From Desulfobulbaceae bacterium DB1 (GTDB lineage: Bacteria > Desulfobacterota > Desulfobulbia > Desulfobulbales > SURF-16): 64,000 bases of DNA. Below the pieces are notes generated by a model, which saw only the letters and a program-made list of their open reading frames with translations, ran no database searches and was not told the DNA's origin. Both the position numbers and the translations under genes were made by a program. The stretch spans positions 1 through 64,000 of the forward strand of contig MQUF01000008.1 of the NCBI GenBank assembly GCA_001914235.1, written 5' to 3'. Below are positions 1-8,400 of this stretch, in pieces; within the stretch, counting starts at the first letter, position 1; every line of letters starts with the position of its first letter.

Positions 1-598
1 AGAATCCCTGACATCCTGTCCGTCGAGCAGACGGGGCAACTATTTGCCGCAACCAAAACCTTGAGCTACAAGGTCTTCTTTTTTACCTGCTACAGCATGG
101 GCCTGCGCCTTGGCGAAGGCATTCGACTCACAGTCGGCGACATCGACGCAGGCAACATGCGGGTCCATATTCGTGATGCCAAGGGTAACAAGGACCGGCT
201 GGTGCCGCTGCCAGACAAGACCTTGCGGGTGCTGCGGGAGTTCTGGGCCATGCACAAGCATCCCCGGTTCCTCTTCCCCAGCAGGAAAAGAGGTCTGAAA
301 AATGCCCACCTGGTTGATTTGCCCCTGGACAGGGGCGGCATTCAAACCACCATGCAGACCGTTGTCCGGCAACTCGGCATAAAAAAAAATCTCATGCCAC
401 TCCCTGCGTCACAGCTATGCCACCCACATGCTGGAGGCCGGGGTTGATCTGCTTGAGCTGCAGCAGATCCTTGGCCATGTCAGCATCCTGACCACCGCCA
501 GATACACCCACCTGACCTCCACCACGGCCAACAATGCGAGACTGGCCGTCAATTCCCTGGTCAACTCCCTGGACATCAGATGGGGAGGGCGTAAATAA
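1..598 (+). pseudogene. Tyrosine recombinase of the IS91-type element, 5' truncated by the window and frameshifted
   Basis: The frame is open from base 1 and contains the first catalytic arginine in MGLRLGEG. It then leaves frame in a run of nine A at 381-389. The next frame, from about 389 to the stop at 596-598, encodes the remaining catalytic block: [12 protein letters not shown] (H-x-x-R) and [14 protein letters not shown] with the nucleophilic tyrosine. Removing one A would restore a continuous protein, so this is either a one-base insertion or a site of transcriptional slippage. The stop overlaps the transposase ATG (TAATG), which suggests translational coupling. The protein would cut and rejoin DNA at the element's ends or resolve intermediates; its exact role in these elements is not established. 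Confidence 0.8.
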
Positions 599-1680
599 TG
601 CTGCTCTCCACGATCATCAACAAGTTCAGGGACAGCTTCTTCCGCACCTACAACAAAAATCTCCTGTCAGGCCACATCAAGGCTCTGGAGTCCATGGCCC
701 GATGCAGATACGAGCATGGACCGCACATGCTGGCCCGTTGTTCGGACCACCGGTGCGGCGAACGGATCTATATTCCCCATTCCTGCGGCCACAGAAACTG
801 CCCCCATTGCCAGAACCATGAGAGCCGGCAGTGGCTGGAAAGCCAGCTTGACAAACGACTGCCGTGTCAATACTACCTGATCACCTTCACGCTGCCCGGG
901 CAGATGCGGGATCTGGCGTGGAAACACCAGAAAACCGTTTACGCCCTGATGTTCAGGGCAGTACAGGACCTCCTGAAATCCTTCACCAATAACGACAAAA
1001 AACTCGGCGGATCAGCGGGATTCACCGCCATCCTCCACACCCATTCCAGAACCCTGGACTATCATCCGCACATCCACGTTGTCATGCCCGGAGCAAGCAT
1101 CAACCCGCAAACCGGGCTGTGGAAGGAAAAATCCGGGAAATATCTCTTCAGCCACAAGGCCATGGCCAAGGTCTTTCGGGCGAAGCTGCTCCAGACCCTG
1201 GTCGAAAACAAGCTGCCGGTTCCCCATGATTGCCCCGATCAGTGGGTGGTTGACTGCAAGGACGCGGGCAACGGCGAGAAGGCCCTTATCTATCTTGGCC
1301 GTTATCTGTACCGGGGTGTTATCCGGGAAAAAGACATCCTGCACTGCCGGGACGGCATGGTCACCTTCCGGTATCGCCATGCCAAAAGCGGAGAAGACCG
1401 GACCCGAACCGTCAAGGGCGAGTACTTCCTCTACCTGCTTATGCTCCATGTGCTGCCCCGAGGGTTTCGACGGGCAAGGTCGTATGGTTTTCTCCATGCA
1501 TGCAGCAAAAAGCTGCTCCGCTTCCTGCAGCTGGTGCTGCGGGTCGCGCCATGGCGCGCCCTTGTCCGCAACCTGAAGCAACGGCCGGCTATCATCTGCC
1601 CGGCCTGCGGGGCCGCCATGGTGATCGCCGCGACAATGATCGCCCGGCCACCGGCCATGGCCGCTCCGTTACGGCAATAG
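598..1680 (+). CDS. IS91-family transposase (HUH, rolling-circle type)
   Basis: This 360-residue protein has the full architecture of the family. An N-terminal zinc-binding region lies at about residues 36-71 (cysteine/histidine pattern ending in CGHRNCPHCQ). The HUH metal site is HPHIH at 156-160. The candidate nucleophile tyrosines lie in YLGRYLYRG at about 232-238. A last Cys pair (CPACG) sits near the C-terminus. The enzyme nicks one strand and transposes by rolling-circle replication from one element end. The length is normal for the family and no stop or frame break is seen, so it could be active. The start is fixed by the overlap with the upstream recombinase stop. Confidence 0.93.
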   Translation: MLLSTIINKFRDSFFRTYNKNLLSGHIKALESMARCRYEHGPHMLARCSDHRCGERIYIPHSCGHRNCPHCQNHESRQWLESQLDKRLPCQYYLITFTLPGQMRDLAWKHQKTVYALMFRAVQDLLKSFTNNDKKLGGSAGFTAILHTHSRTLDYHPHIHVVMPGASINPQTGLWKEKSGKYLFSHKAMAKVFRAKLLQTLVENKLPVPHDCPDQWVVDCKDAGNGEKALIYLGRYLYRGVIREKDILHCRDGMVTFRYRHAKSGEDRTRTVKGEYFLYLLMLHVLPRGFRRARSYGFLHACSKKLLRFLQLVLRVAPWRALVRNLKQRPAIICPACGAAMVIAATMIARPPAMAAPLRQ

Positions 1681-1942
1681 ACGAGCCGGAGGCATCGGGT
1701 ATGTAAACGAAAGCCGTGAACTTGCCGAGGACACAAGCCGGATTGCACCGGGACGGGACTCCTGCGCCCGAAAAACGCCGGAAATCAGCGTAAAGCAGCA
1801 TGATACAGCACCAAAATCCTTTTCAAAGAACATTGCGGGGGCCACTCCCGTCTTCCTGCCGCCCCATCGCCCGATCCGATCCCTCCGGAACCCAAAAGCT
1901 CTTTTCTATATACGTCCACCGGGCTTGTCCAACCACCGGTTC

Positions 1943-1972
1943 AGATTGTGGCGCGCTACGCTTGCACAATCT
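1943..1972. repeat. Terminal hairpin of the IS91-type element (oriIS-like)
   Basis: AGATTGTG (1943-1950) and CACAATCT (1965-1972) form a perfect 8-bp stem around a 14-base loop, six bases inside the predicted element end. IS91-family elements carry small palindromes at their origin and terminus of rolling-circle transfer. Position downstream of the transposase and next to CTTG/GTTC fits the origin end. Confidence 0.5.
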
Positions 1973-1978
1973 AACCTT

Positions 1979-2350
1979 GTTCGTTATTTCTTCCGAGGTG
2001 AGAAAGGGGTCGCCGAAGCCTTTGATGTAGAGATCATTGTCCGGGGAAAGATAAAATTCGGTGTGGAAGCGAAAATCGGGCCCAAGGATATGCAGCGCGC
2101 CAAGGGCGGTGACGATTTTTAAGATGCTTGCCGGAACGAAAAGCTTTTCTTCATCGGCGGCGGCAATCGGCGCCTGGCCGTCAGCCAGGATATAGCCGCC
2201 GTTGTCGATCAGCCTGTCGATCCTGAGGGTGGCGGCGGTGGTATTGCCATGTGCCCCATGACAGGGCGCGAAAACGAAAAAAAACAGCAAAAAGAAAAAA
2301 CAGGGTATTGCCGGTTTGGCAAATACCCTGTTTTTTACAATGCGGATCAT
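1979..2350 (-). pseudogene. dacB: dacB-like D-alanyl-D-alanine carboxypeptidase (PBP4, peptidase S13), N-terminal remnant
   Basis: The reading frame starts at 2350 with a hydrophobic signal peptide of about 34 residues. It continues through the active-site SxxK motif (PASILK) and the family-typical stretch with the words YIKGFGDP and LTSEE, then runs into IS91-type DNA near 1978, after which no homology remains. The SxN and KTG motifs are missing, so the product cannot be a working peptidase. The rest of the gene presumably lies beyond the left window edge on the far side of the element. The intact protein would trim peptidoglycan in the periplasm. The first codons overlap the trpB2 terminator hairpin, so the exact start is uncertain. 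Confidence 0.75.
2294..2336 (-). terminator. Rho-independent terminator after trpB2, probably bidirectional
   Basis: CAGGGTATT (2301-2309) pairs with AATACCCTG (2322-2330), with GCC/GGC extending the stem inward. An A run on the left and T6 on the right give a U tract in both directions. On the minus strand it follows the trpB2 stop by about 25 bases. It lies inside the first codons of the dacB remnant. Confidence 0.75.
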
Positions 2351-2359
2351 AAAGCGGAA

Positions 2360-3706
2360 TCAGATCTTCGGAAGATTTTTTGTTGCCTCGGCAATTGCCT
2401 CTGCCGGATACTCATAGTTGTGCAGATCTCCGGCGTAGAATTTTTCATAGCTTGCCAGATCGAGCAGGCCGTGGCCGGAGAAGTTGAAAAGAATGGTTTT
2501 CGGATCATTGAGATCCCGGGTTGCCTCGATGATCGCCGCGCGAATGGCGTGGCATGTTTCCGGCGCCGGGATGATGCCCTCGGTCTGGGCAAAAAGTCTG
2601 CCCGCCTCGAAACACTCCATCTGATGCACGCTGATGGGTTCGATCAGTTTTTCCCTGACCAGGGCGGAGACAATCGGTGACATGCCGTGATAGCGCAGTC
2701 CGCCGGCATGGATGCCGGGAGGAATGAAGTCGTGTCCCAGGGTGTACATGTAGAGCAGGGGGGTCTGTCGCGCCACATCGCCGTAGTCGTAGGCATAGAC
2801 GCCACGGGTCAGTGTCGGGCAGGATGCCGGTTCCACGCCGACGAAGCGGATATTTTTCCCTTCCAGTTTATCGGTGAGAAAAGGGGTCATGATGCCGGCG
2901 AAATTGGACCCGCCGCCGCAGCAGCCGACAACCACATCGGGGTACTCGCCGATCTTGGCCATCTGTTTCTTGGCTTCAAGGCCGATGATGGACTGGTGGA
3001 GGATGACATGGTTTAACACGGAACCCAAGGCGTATTTGGTGTCCTCGCGGGTGGCGGCGTCTTCAAGCGCCTCGCTGATGGCAATGCCCAGCGAACCCGC
3101 CGTGTCCGGCATGGTTTCCAGGATCTTGCGGCCGAAGTTGGTGTCCGGGCTCGGGCTTGCGACGATATCGGCGCCGTAGGTGTTCATCATGATCTTGCGA
3201 TAGGGCTTCTGGTCAAAGGAAACCCGCACCATGTAAACCTTGCATTCCAAACCGAATTTGTGGGTGGCAAAGGAAAGGGCGCTGCCCCATTGTCCGGCGC
3301 CGGTTTCGGTGGAAAGGCGTTTGACGCCTTCCCGCTTGTTGTAATAGGCCTGGGCAACGGAACTGTTGGTTTTATGACTGCCGGAAGGAGAAACACCTTC
3401 ATTTTTAAAGTAGATTTTTGCTTTGGTGCCGATGGCCGCCTCCAGGTTATAGGCCCGCACCAGGGGGCAAGGTCGCCAGATATGATAGATTTCCTGGACT
3501 TCCTCCGGGATGTCGATCCATCTTTTGTCGCTCATCTCCTGTTCGAGAAGACCCATGGGGAAAACCGCGGCCAGTTTTTCCGGGCCCATCGGCTGTTTTG
3601 TTTCAGGGTCAAGGGGCGGCTGGACACCGTTTGGGATATCCGGCATCACATTGTACCATTGGGTTGGCATTTCGTTTTCATCAAGAAGAATTTTTTTCTG
3701 TTTCAT
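2360..3706 (-). CDS. trpB2: Tryptophan synthase beta chain, TrpB2 type
   Basis: This 448-residue PLP enzyme matches the long TrpB2 branch rather than the roughly 400-residue TrpB1 that pairs tightly with TrpA. Visible motifs are the PLP lysine in GSHKTNSS (K112), the TETGAGQWG loop (about 133-141) that carries the catalytic glutamate region, and the phosphate-binding CGGGSN (about 263-268). It condenses indole with serine to tryptophan in the cytoplasm. TrpB2 enzymes often act in indole salvage without TrpA, and no other trp gene is near. The ATG has a good GGGAGAG ribosome site. It has its own promoter candidate and terminator, so it is probably monocistronic. Confidence 0.93.
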   Translation of the reverse strand: MKQKKILLDENEMPTQWYNVMPDIPNGVQPPLDPETKQPMGPEKLAAVFPMGLLEQEMSDKRWIDIPEEVQEIYHIWRPCPLVRAYNLEAAIGTKAKIYFKNEGVSPSGSHKTNSSVAQAYYNKREGVKRLSTETGAGQWGSALSFATHKFGLECKVYMVRVSFDQKPYRKIMMNTYGADIVASPSPDTNFGRKILETMPDTAGSLGIAISEALEDAATREDTKYALGSVLNHVILHQSIIGLEAKKQMAKIGEYPDVVVGCCGGGSNFAGIMTPFLTDKLEGKNIRFVGVEPASCPTLTRGVYAYDYGDVARQTPLLYMYTLGHDFIPPGIHAGGLRYHGMSPIVSALVREKLIEPISVHQMECFEAGRLFAQTEGIIPAPETCHAIRAAIIEATRDLNDPKTILFNFSGHGLLDLASYEKFYAGDLHNYEYPAEAIAEATKNLPKI

Positions 3707-3841
3707 GGTCTCTCCCTGGAGAAGTAAGGTGTAAAGTGGTTGATGGAAATGTATCTGTTGGCGCCGTGCGAGAGCGCATTGCCTGTCAACATCGTCAATC
3801 TCCGGTGTCCGAATTGAAGTGACGAAATGAAACGGTGGGTA

Positions 3842-3870
3842 TAATTACCTTGAATGTCTGATTCTGTCAA
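3842..3870 (-). promoter_or_regulatory. Candidate sigma70 promoter of trpB2
   Basis: On the minus strand TTGACA (3870-3865) is followed after 17 bases by TAATTA (3847-3842). This leaves a leader of about 130 bases before trpB2. A leader ORF of 29 codons can be read there but has no tryptophan codons, so trp attenuation is not supported. Confidence 0.45.
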
Positions 3871-3895
3871 AGTGAAAAGGGAGGAAAACAGTTCA

Positions 3896-3924
3896 TTGAC
3901 AAAGAGTTTTGCCTGATTTATCTT
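3896..3924 (+). promoter_or_regulatory. Candidate sigma70 promoter of the gmhA-hem operon
   Basis: A perfect TTGACA (3896-3901) is followed by a 17-base spacer and TATCTT (3919-3924). The predicted start near 3931 leaves about 44 leader bases before the ATG at 3975 and argues against the earlier in-frame ATG at 3936. Confidence 0.55.
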
Positions 3925-3974
3925 TGTTGGCTCCAATGACAAATCTCTCCTTTAAGGGATCAGGCCACATTAAT

Positions 3975-4568
3975 ATGGAAAACATACTTCGTCGCAGTCT
4001 GGCTGACTCAATTACCGCAAAGCAGGATTTTTACAATCAACACCGGAAAAGTCTTTTTCAGCTGGTTGACTGGGTCGTCGCCTGTTTCCAGTCAGGCAAC
4101 AAACTGATGATCTGCGGCAACGGAGGCAGCGCCGCCGACGCGCAGCATCTGGCGGCGGAATTCGTCAACCGTTTTCTCATCAACCGTGCTCCGCTGCCGG
4201 CCATTGCCCTGACCACCGACACCTCCATTCTCACCAGTGTGGGCAATGATTTTTCCTATGACGATATTTTTGCCAAACAGGTGGCGGCCCTGGGCAAAGC
4301 CGGTGACATTTTCCTCGGCATTTCCACCAGCGGCAACTCTCCCAATGTCATCAGGGCGGTGGAGACGGCAAAAAGCATGGGCGTACGGACGGTTGTTCTC
4401 ACCGGCGGCACCGGCGGCAGGCTGGCCCGGGAGGCGGAGCTGGTCCTGACCGTGCCCGGCGAAAAAACCCCCCATATCCAGGAAGCCCATCTGTGGATCG
4501 AGCATATGCTCTGCTGGCTGGTTGATGAAAGGCTGTTCGGCAGCCTGCAGGCCGGGAGCGAGCAGTAA
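3975..4568 (+). CDS. gmhA: Phosphoheptose isomerase (sedoheptulose 7-phosphate isomerase)
   Basis: The 197-residue protein is a single SIS domain of normal GmhA length. Motifs seen are GNGGSAAD (48-55), AEFVNRF (61-67) with the catalytic glutamate, STSGNS (118-123) and the C-terminal HIQEAHLWIEH metal and active-site segment. It converts sedoheptulose 7-phosphate to D-glycero-D-manno-heptose 7-phosphate, the first step of the ADP-heptose route for lipopolysaccharide inner core. The ATG at 3975 is preferred because of the promoter position; the ribosome site is weak. The stop overlaps the next gene's start (TAATG), indicating coupling. An upstream in-frame ATG at 3936 would add 13 residues. 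Confidence 0.92.
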   Translation: MENILRRSLADSITAKQDFYNQHRKSLFQLVDWVVACFQSGNKLMICGNGGSAADAQHLAAEFVNRFLINRAPLPAIALTTDTSILTSVGNDFSYDDIFAKQVAALGKAGDIFLGISTSGNSPNVIRAVETAKSMGVRTVVLTGGTGGRLAREAELVLTVPGEKTPHIQEAHLWIEHMLCWLVDERLFGSLQAGSEQ

Positions 4569-5515
4569 TGGCGGTCACGCCTCTTGATTTCAGCGGTCTC
4601 AACACCTATTCGGTTCATGACCGTTTCAGCAAGGTGACGGTGGATGATTTTGCCAAGCCCTTGGCCCCCGGCGCAACCATCGGTGATTTCCTCGCTTCCC
4701 TGCCGAAACAATTCGCCGGACTTGACTTTCCCGAGCTGATTGATCGTCTGGCCGCTGCCCATGGCGCCGGCAGACCGATCATCATCGGCATGGGCGCCCA
4801 TGTTATCAAGGTCGGCTTGAACCCGCTGCTGATCGATCTCATGGAGCGTTCCCTTATCAGCGGCATCGCCTTGAATGGAGCGGGGATCGTCCATGATACC
4901 GAAATCGCCATGGTCGGCCGTACCTCCGAAGACGTGGGGCAGGTGCTCGGCAGCGGCGCTTTCGGCGCCGCCAGGGAAACCGGCGAGGAGATCAATGCGG
5001 CCATCAGTCGCGGCGCCGGGGATGCTATCGGCCTGGGCCGGGCCGTCGGCCGTCATCTGACGGAAAACAAATTTCCGTATAATCATTTAAGTCTCATTGC
5101 CTCCGCCTATCGTCTCGGCGTTCCGGTGACGGTTCATGTCGCGGTGGGCACCGATATTGTTCATATCCATCCCAGCGCCGACGGCGCTGCCATCGGCCAG
5201 ACCAGCCATTACGATTTCCGGCTGTTCTGCGCGCTTGTCAGCGGGCTTGAGGGCGGGGCCTATCTCAATCTCGGATCCGCCGTGCTTCTGCCCGAGGTGT
5301 TCCTGAAGGCGCTTACCGTGGTACGTAATCTCGGCCATCATGTGGAGAATTTCACCACGGCGAATTTTGATTTTATCCGTCATTACCGGCCGATGACCAA
5401 CGTGGTGAACAGGCCGACGGCGGGTGGCGGCAAAGGGTTTCATTTTACCGGCCATCATGAGCTGATGATTCCATTATTGGTTGCGGGGCTTTTGCAGAAG
5501 CTCGCCGAGGGCTAA
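4568..5515 (+). CDS. Conserved protein, deoxyhypusine-synthase-like
   Basis: The 315-residue protein is rich in glycine loops of a Rossmann-like fold: IIIGMGAHVIKVGL (about 73-86), NGAGIVHDTEIA, LGSGAFGAA, VGTDIVHIHP and NLGSAVLLPEVFLKAL. These patterns resemble proteins annotated as deoxyhypusine-synthase family in bacteria, which use NAD and a polyamine-type substrate. The assignment rests on recalled pattern similarity only, and the bacterial members have no confirmed eIF5A-like target. It overlaps gmhA by the TAATG junction, so the two are co-translated. That context would allow a role tied to envelope sugars or polyamines, but nothing in the sequence decides this. Confidence 0.5.
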   Translation: MAVTPLDFSGLNTYSVHDRFSKVTVDDFAKPLAPGATIGDFLASLPKQFAGLDFPELIDRLAAAHGAGRPIIIGMGAHVIKVGLNPLLIDLMERSLISGIALNGAGIVHDTEIAMVGRTSEDVGQVLGSGAFGAARETGEEINAAISRGAGDAIGLGRAVGRHLTENKFPYNHLSLIASAYRLGVPVTVHVAVGTDIVHIHPSADGAAIGQTSHYDFRLFCALVSGLEGGAYLNLGSAVLLPEVFLKALTVVRNLGHHVENFTTANFDFIRHYRPMTNVVNRPTAGGGKGFHFTGHHELMIPLLVAGLLQKLAEG

Positions 5516-5537
5516 AAAACGCTGCGAAGAAAAATAT

Positions 5538-5750
5538 ATGCCGTTGTTTGATTTTAAATGCCGTCAATGCGGCAAGGAGTTTGAGGCTCTGGTGATGGGC
5601 AGTGCGAAACCCGCATGTCCCGATTGCCGGAGCGAGGATCTGGAAAAATTGATGTCGTCCTATGCCTGCCGACGGTCCGGCGGCGCGGGTTCGACTGACG
5701 GATCCGGTTGCGCGGGCTGTTCTGGAGGGAATTGTTCGAGTTGCCGTTAA
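5538..5750 (+). CDS. FmdB-family zinc-ribbon protein
   Basis: A 70-residue protein starting MPLFDFKCRQCGKEF, with a second knuckle CPDC at about residues 28-31. This is the CxxC-x(n)-CxxC zinc ribbon typical of the FmdB putative regulatory family. The C-terminal 25 residues are rich in Gly, Ser and Cys, including several extra cysteines (CAGCSGGNCSSC), which could bind a second metal. The function of this family is not established; FmdB was first named next to formylmethanofuran dehydrogenase genes. It lies between the deoxyhypusine-synthase-like gene and hemC with short gaps, so it is probably in the same transcript. Confidence 0.8.
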   Translation: MPLFDFKCRQCGKEFEALVMGSAKPACPDCRSEDLEKLMSSYACRRSGGAGSTDGSGCAGCSGGNCSSCR

Positions 5751-5802
5751 ACAGTGTCTGTAGGGATAGAGAATGAAAAAACCATCACATACAGGGAGAA
5801 CA

Positions 5803-6738
5803 ATGCAGAAGACAATTAAAATCGGAACACGAGCAAGTCTGCTGGCCATGGCGCAAAGCACCAATATCAAAAAGCGCATCGAAGAACACTATCCTGATGT
5901 GACGGTGGAACTGGTCAAGATTGTCACCAAGGGCGACAAGATTCTTGATGTGCCGCTGGCCAAGGTGGGCGGCAAAGGGCTTTTTGTAAAAGAAATTGAA
6001 GACGCCATGCTGAACCATGAAGTCGACATTGCCGTGCACAGCATGAAGGATGTTCCGGCTGAGTTGCCGGAGGAACTGCATCTGGGCATCATCACCAAGC
6101 GCGAAGACCCCAGGGACGCCTTTATTTCAAATCAGTACAAAACATTGGCCGATCTGCCCAAAGGCGCAAAGGTCGGCACCAGCAGCCTGCGAAGAAAATC
6201 ACAGCTTGGCCTGATGCGCAGTGATCTCGTTATCCAGGATCTGCGCGGTAATCTCGACACCCGACTCAGAAAGCTTGATGAAAAGCAGTATGATGCCATT
6301 ATTCTGGCAGCCGCGGGCTTGAACCGGCTGAATCTTTCCGCTCGGGTCGCTTCTTTTTTCAGCCCCGTGGAAATGCTGCCGGCCGTCGGCCAGGGTGCGG
6401 TGGGTATTGAGCTGCGCAAGGCCGATCAGGAGCTGCTTGAGGCGCTGTCATTTCTGTCCGACGAAACGACGGCCGTGGCGGTGAGGGCGGAACGTGCCTA
6501 TCTGCACCGGCTGGAAGGCGGCTGTCAGGTACCCATCGGCGCCTTTGCCGAACTGAAAGGGGGAGAAGTGACCTTGACCGGCCTGGTCGCCTCGGTGGAC
6601 GGGTCAAAAATGATTAAAGAACAGGCAAGCGCGCCGGCCGTGGACGCGGAAAAGCTTGGCAAGAGTCTGGCGGAAACCATTCTTGCCAAGGGCGGCGGAA
6701 CAATTCTTGCCGAAGTGTATGGGGAAGAAATTGACTGA
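5803..6738 (+). CDS. hemC: Hydroxymethylbilane synthase (porphobilinogen deaminase)
   Basis: The 311-residue enzyme joins four porphobilinogen units into hydroxymethylbilane in tetrapyrrole synthesis. Visible landmarks are IGTRASLLAMAQ at the N-terminus, the catalytic aspartate in HSMKDVP (D83), GTSSLRR (126-131) and the dipyrromethane-cofactor cysteine in EGGCQVPIG (C241). The ATG at 5803 is preferred over the in-frame ATG at 5773 because GGGAGA lies five bases upstream. The last 20 bases overlap the start of the CobA-HemD gene, so the three enzyme activities leading from porphobilinogen to precorrin-2 and sirohydrochlorin are made together. Confidence 0.96.
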   Translation: MQKTIKIGTRASLLAMAQSTNIKKRIEEHYPDVTVELVKIVTKGDKILDVPLAKVGGKGLFVKEIEDAMLNHEVDIAVHSMKDVPAELPEELHLGIITKREDPRDAFISNQYKTLADLPKGAKVGTSSLRRKSQLGLMRSDLVIQDLRGNLDTRLRKLDEKQYDAIILAAAGLNRLNLSARVASFFSPVEMLPAVGQGAVGIELRKADQELLEALSFLSDETTAVAVRAERAYLHRLEGGCQVPIGAFAELKGGEVTLTGLVASVDGSKMIKEQASAPAVDAEKLGKSLAETILAKGGGTILAEVYGEEID

Positions 6739-8287
6739 TACAGCAACAAAAAACAGAGGAAAGGCCTATCTGGTCGGGGCGGGTCCCGGCGATCCGGGCC
6801 TGATTACCGTCCGGGGCCTGGAGATTCTCAAAAAAGCCGAAGTAGTCATTTACGACTACCTGGCCGGTGAGAAGTTGCTCAAGCATGTGCCGGCCGACGC
6901 GGAATTCATCTATGCCGGCAAGCAGGGGGGAATCAAGCATACCCATACCCAGGATGAGATCAATCAGCTGTTGGTTGACCGGGTGCGAAGCGGCAAAAAG
7001 GTGGTGCGTCTGAAGGGCGGCGATCCGTTTATTTTCGGTCGCGGCGGCGAGGAGCTTGAAGAGCTGGTCAAGGCGGGCTTGTCTTTTGAGGCGGTGCCCG
7101 GGGTGACGTCGGCATCCGCGGCGGCAACCTTTGCCGGAGTACCGATCACCCATCGCCGTTTCACTTCCTCGGTGGCCTTTATCACCGGCCATGAGGACCC
7201 GAACAAGGAAAACTCCAATATTGCCTGGGACAAGATTTCCACCGGCGTCGGCACCCTTGTTTTCTATATGGGCATTAAGAATCTGGAGTCAATCGCCGAA
7301 AACCTGATGAAAAACGGCCGGGACCCGAAGACGCCGGTGGCCGTGGTCCGCTGGGCCTCCAGGCCGAATCAGAAATCGGTTGTCGGCACCCTGGATAACA
7401 TCGCGGAAATTGTTCGCGAAAAGGGCATCAAGCCGCCGGCACTGACCATTGTCGGTGATGTGGTCAATCTGCGCGATACGATCAACTGGTATGAGGTGCG
7501 CCCGCTTTTCGGCAAGCGAATTATTGTCACCCGCACCAGGGAGCAGGCCAGTGAGCTGGTTTCCCTGCTTGAGGAAAACGGCGCCAACTGTCTGGAGTTT
7601 CCCACCATTTCCATCTGTCCGCCCGATAGCTGGGACGCTCTTGATGAAGCATTGCAGCAGCTGGGGCGCTTCCAATGGCTGGTATTTACCAGTATCAACG
7701 CCATTCACGCCTTTTTCGGCCGTCTCTATGAAAAGGGAATGGACACCCGGGCGCTTGCCTCCTGCAAGATTGCCGCGGTCGGCAAGGTAACCGATGATTG
7801 TTTGCGCACCTATGGGCTGATCAGTGATCTCCTGCCGGAGGATTTTACCGGGGAAGGGCTTGCCGAGGCATTCGAGAGGCAAGGCGTAGCCGGCAATGAG
7901 ATTCTTATCCCGAGGGCGCTGAAGGCGCGCGAGGTGTTGCCGGAAAGACTGGAGCGAGCCGGGGCCAGGGTAACCATTGTGCCGGTTTACCAAAATAAAA
8001 GGCCGGAAGGAATACATGAGAAGCTCAGGGCGAAACTGGAAAATAAGGACGCCGATATTGTTACCTTTACCAGTTCGTCCACTGTCACCAATTTTATCCA
8101 CATGCTCGGCGTCAAGGATCAGGATGAACTGCAACGGATAATGGGGGGCATCAAAATTGCCGCAATCGGCCCTGTAACCGCCAAAACGGTTGAGGCCAAC
8201 GGGCTTAAGGTGGATATTCAACCGGAAACCTATACCATTCCGGATCTGGTGGATGCCATTGTCAAGGACGCCGTTGTTCAGGCGTGA
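6719..8287 (+). CDS. cobA-hemD: Fused uroporphyrinogen-III C-methyltransferase / uroporphyrinogen-III synthase
   Basis: This 522-residue fusion has a SAM-dependent methyltransferase at about residues 10-250 (GAGPGDPGLITVRG, RLKGGDPFIFGRGGEE, and the VPGVTSASAA loop). The HemD domain follows at about 260-515 (IIVTRTREQASEL, WLVFTSINAIHAFF, FTSSSTVTNF, AAIGPVTAKT). The HemD part cyclises hydroxymethylbilane to uroporphyrinogen III and the CobA part methylates it twice to precorrin-2, feeding siroheme and cobamide synthesis. Such fusions are common in Desulfobacterota and Firmicutes. The ATG at 6719 lies inside the hemC end; longer in-frame extension upstream lies wholly inside hemC and is unlikely to be used. 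Confidence 0.95.
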   Translation: MGKKLTDTATKNRGKAYLVGAGPGDPGLITVRGLEILKKAEVVIYDYLAGEKLLKHVPADAEFIYAGKQGGIKHTHTQDEINQLLVDRVRSGKKVVRLKGGDPFIFGRGGEELEELVKAGLSFEAVPGVTSASAAATFAGVPITHRRFTSSVAFITGHEDPNKENSNIAWDKISTGVGTLVFYMGIKNLESIAENLMKNGRDPKTPVAVVRWASRPNQKSVVGTLDNIAEIVREKGIKPPALTIVGDVVNLRDTINWYEVRPLFGKRIIVTRTREQASELVSLLEENGANCLEFPTISICPPDSWDALDEALQQLGRFQWLVFTSINAIHAFFGRLYEKGMDTRALASCKIAAVGKVTDDCLRTYGLISDLLPEDFTGEGLAEAFERQGVAGNEILIPRALKAREVLPERLERAGARVTIVPVYQNKRPEGIHEKLRAKLENKDADIVTFTSSSTVTNFIHMLGVKDQDELQRIMGGIKIAAIGPVTAKTVEANGLKVDIQPETYTIPDLVDAIVKDAVVQA

Positions 8288-8300
8288 TGGTGGGAAAACG

Positions 8301-8335
8301 GTCTGAAGACGGAAAAAAAATTCCCATCTTCAGAC
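8301..8335 (+). terminator. Terminator-like hairpin after cobA-hemD
   Basis: GTCTGAAGA (8301-8309) and TCTTCAGAC (8327-8335) form a perfect 9-bp stem, 13 bases after the stop. No clear T run follows, so it may act as a mRNA-end hairpin or a weak terminator. Confidence 0.45.
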
Positions 8336-8364
8336 TGAGTTTGCGGAGCCCTCAGGAAAAAACG

Positions 8365-8400
8365 TGTCCCGCGGGCCTGTAAAGAATTTTGTGTAAATGG
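8365..8400. repeat. Left target duplication and inverted repeat of the IS256 element
   Basis: TGTCCCGC (8365-8372) is repeated at 9712-9719. The following 28 bases (8373-8400) match the reverse complement of the right end at 22 positions. Confidence 0.9.

Larger units (their letters stand above)
1..1978 (+). mobile_element. IS91-type insertion element, left end outside the window
   Basis: The element holds a tyrosine recombinase reading frame followed by an IS91-family HUH transposase whose ATG overlaps the recombinase stop codon, the arrangement known from a subgroup of IS91-like elements. Its right end is placed at about 1978 because the minus-strand dacB-like reading frame loses homology there and the flank reads CTTGTTC (1976-1982). 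CTTG and GTTC are the complements of CAAG and GAAC, the tetranucleotides next to which IS91 is known to insert. A hairpin lies just inside the end (1943-1972). No target duplication is expected for this family. The left terminus is not visible. Confidence 0.75.

Noticed and set aside
3707-3835. A trp attenuator or leader peptide upstream of trpB2
   Set aside because: The only leader frame has no tryptophan codons and no terminator/antiterminator pair was found.
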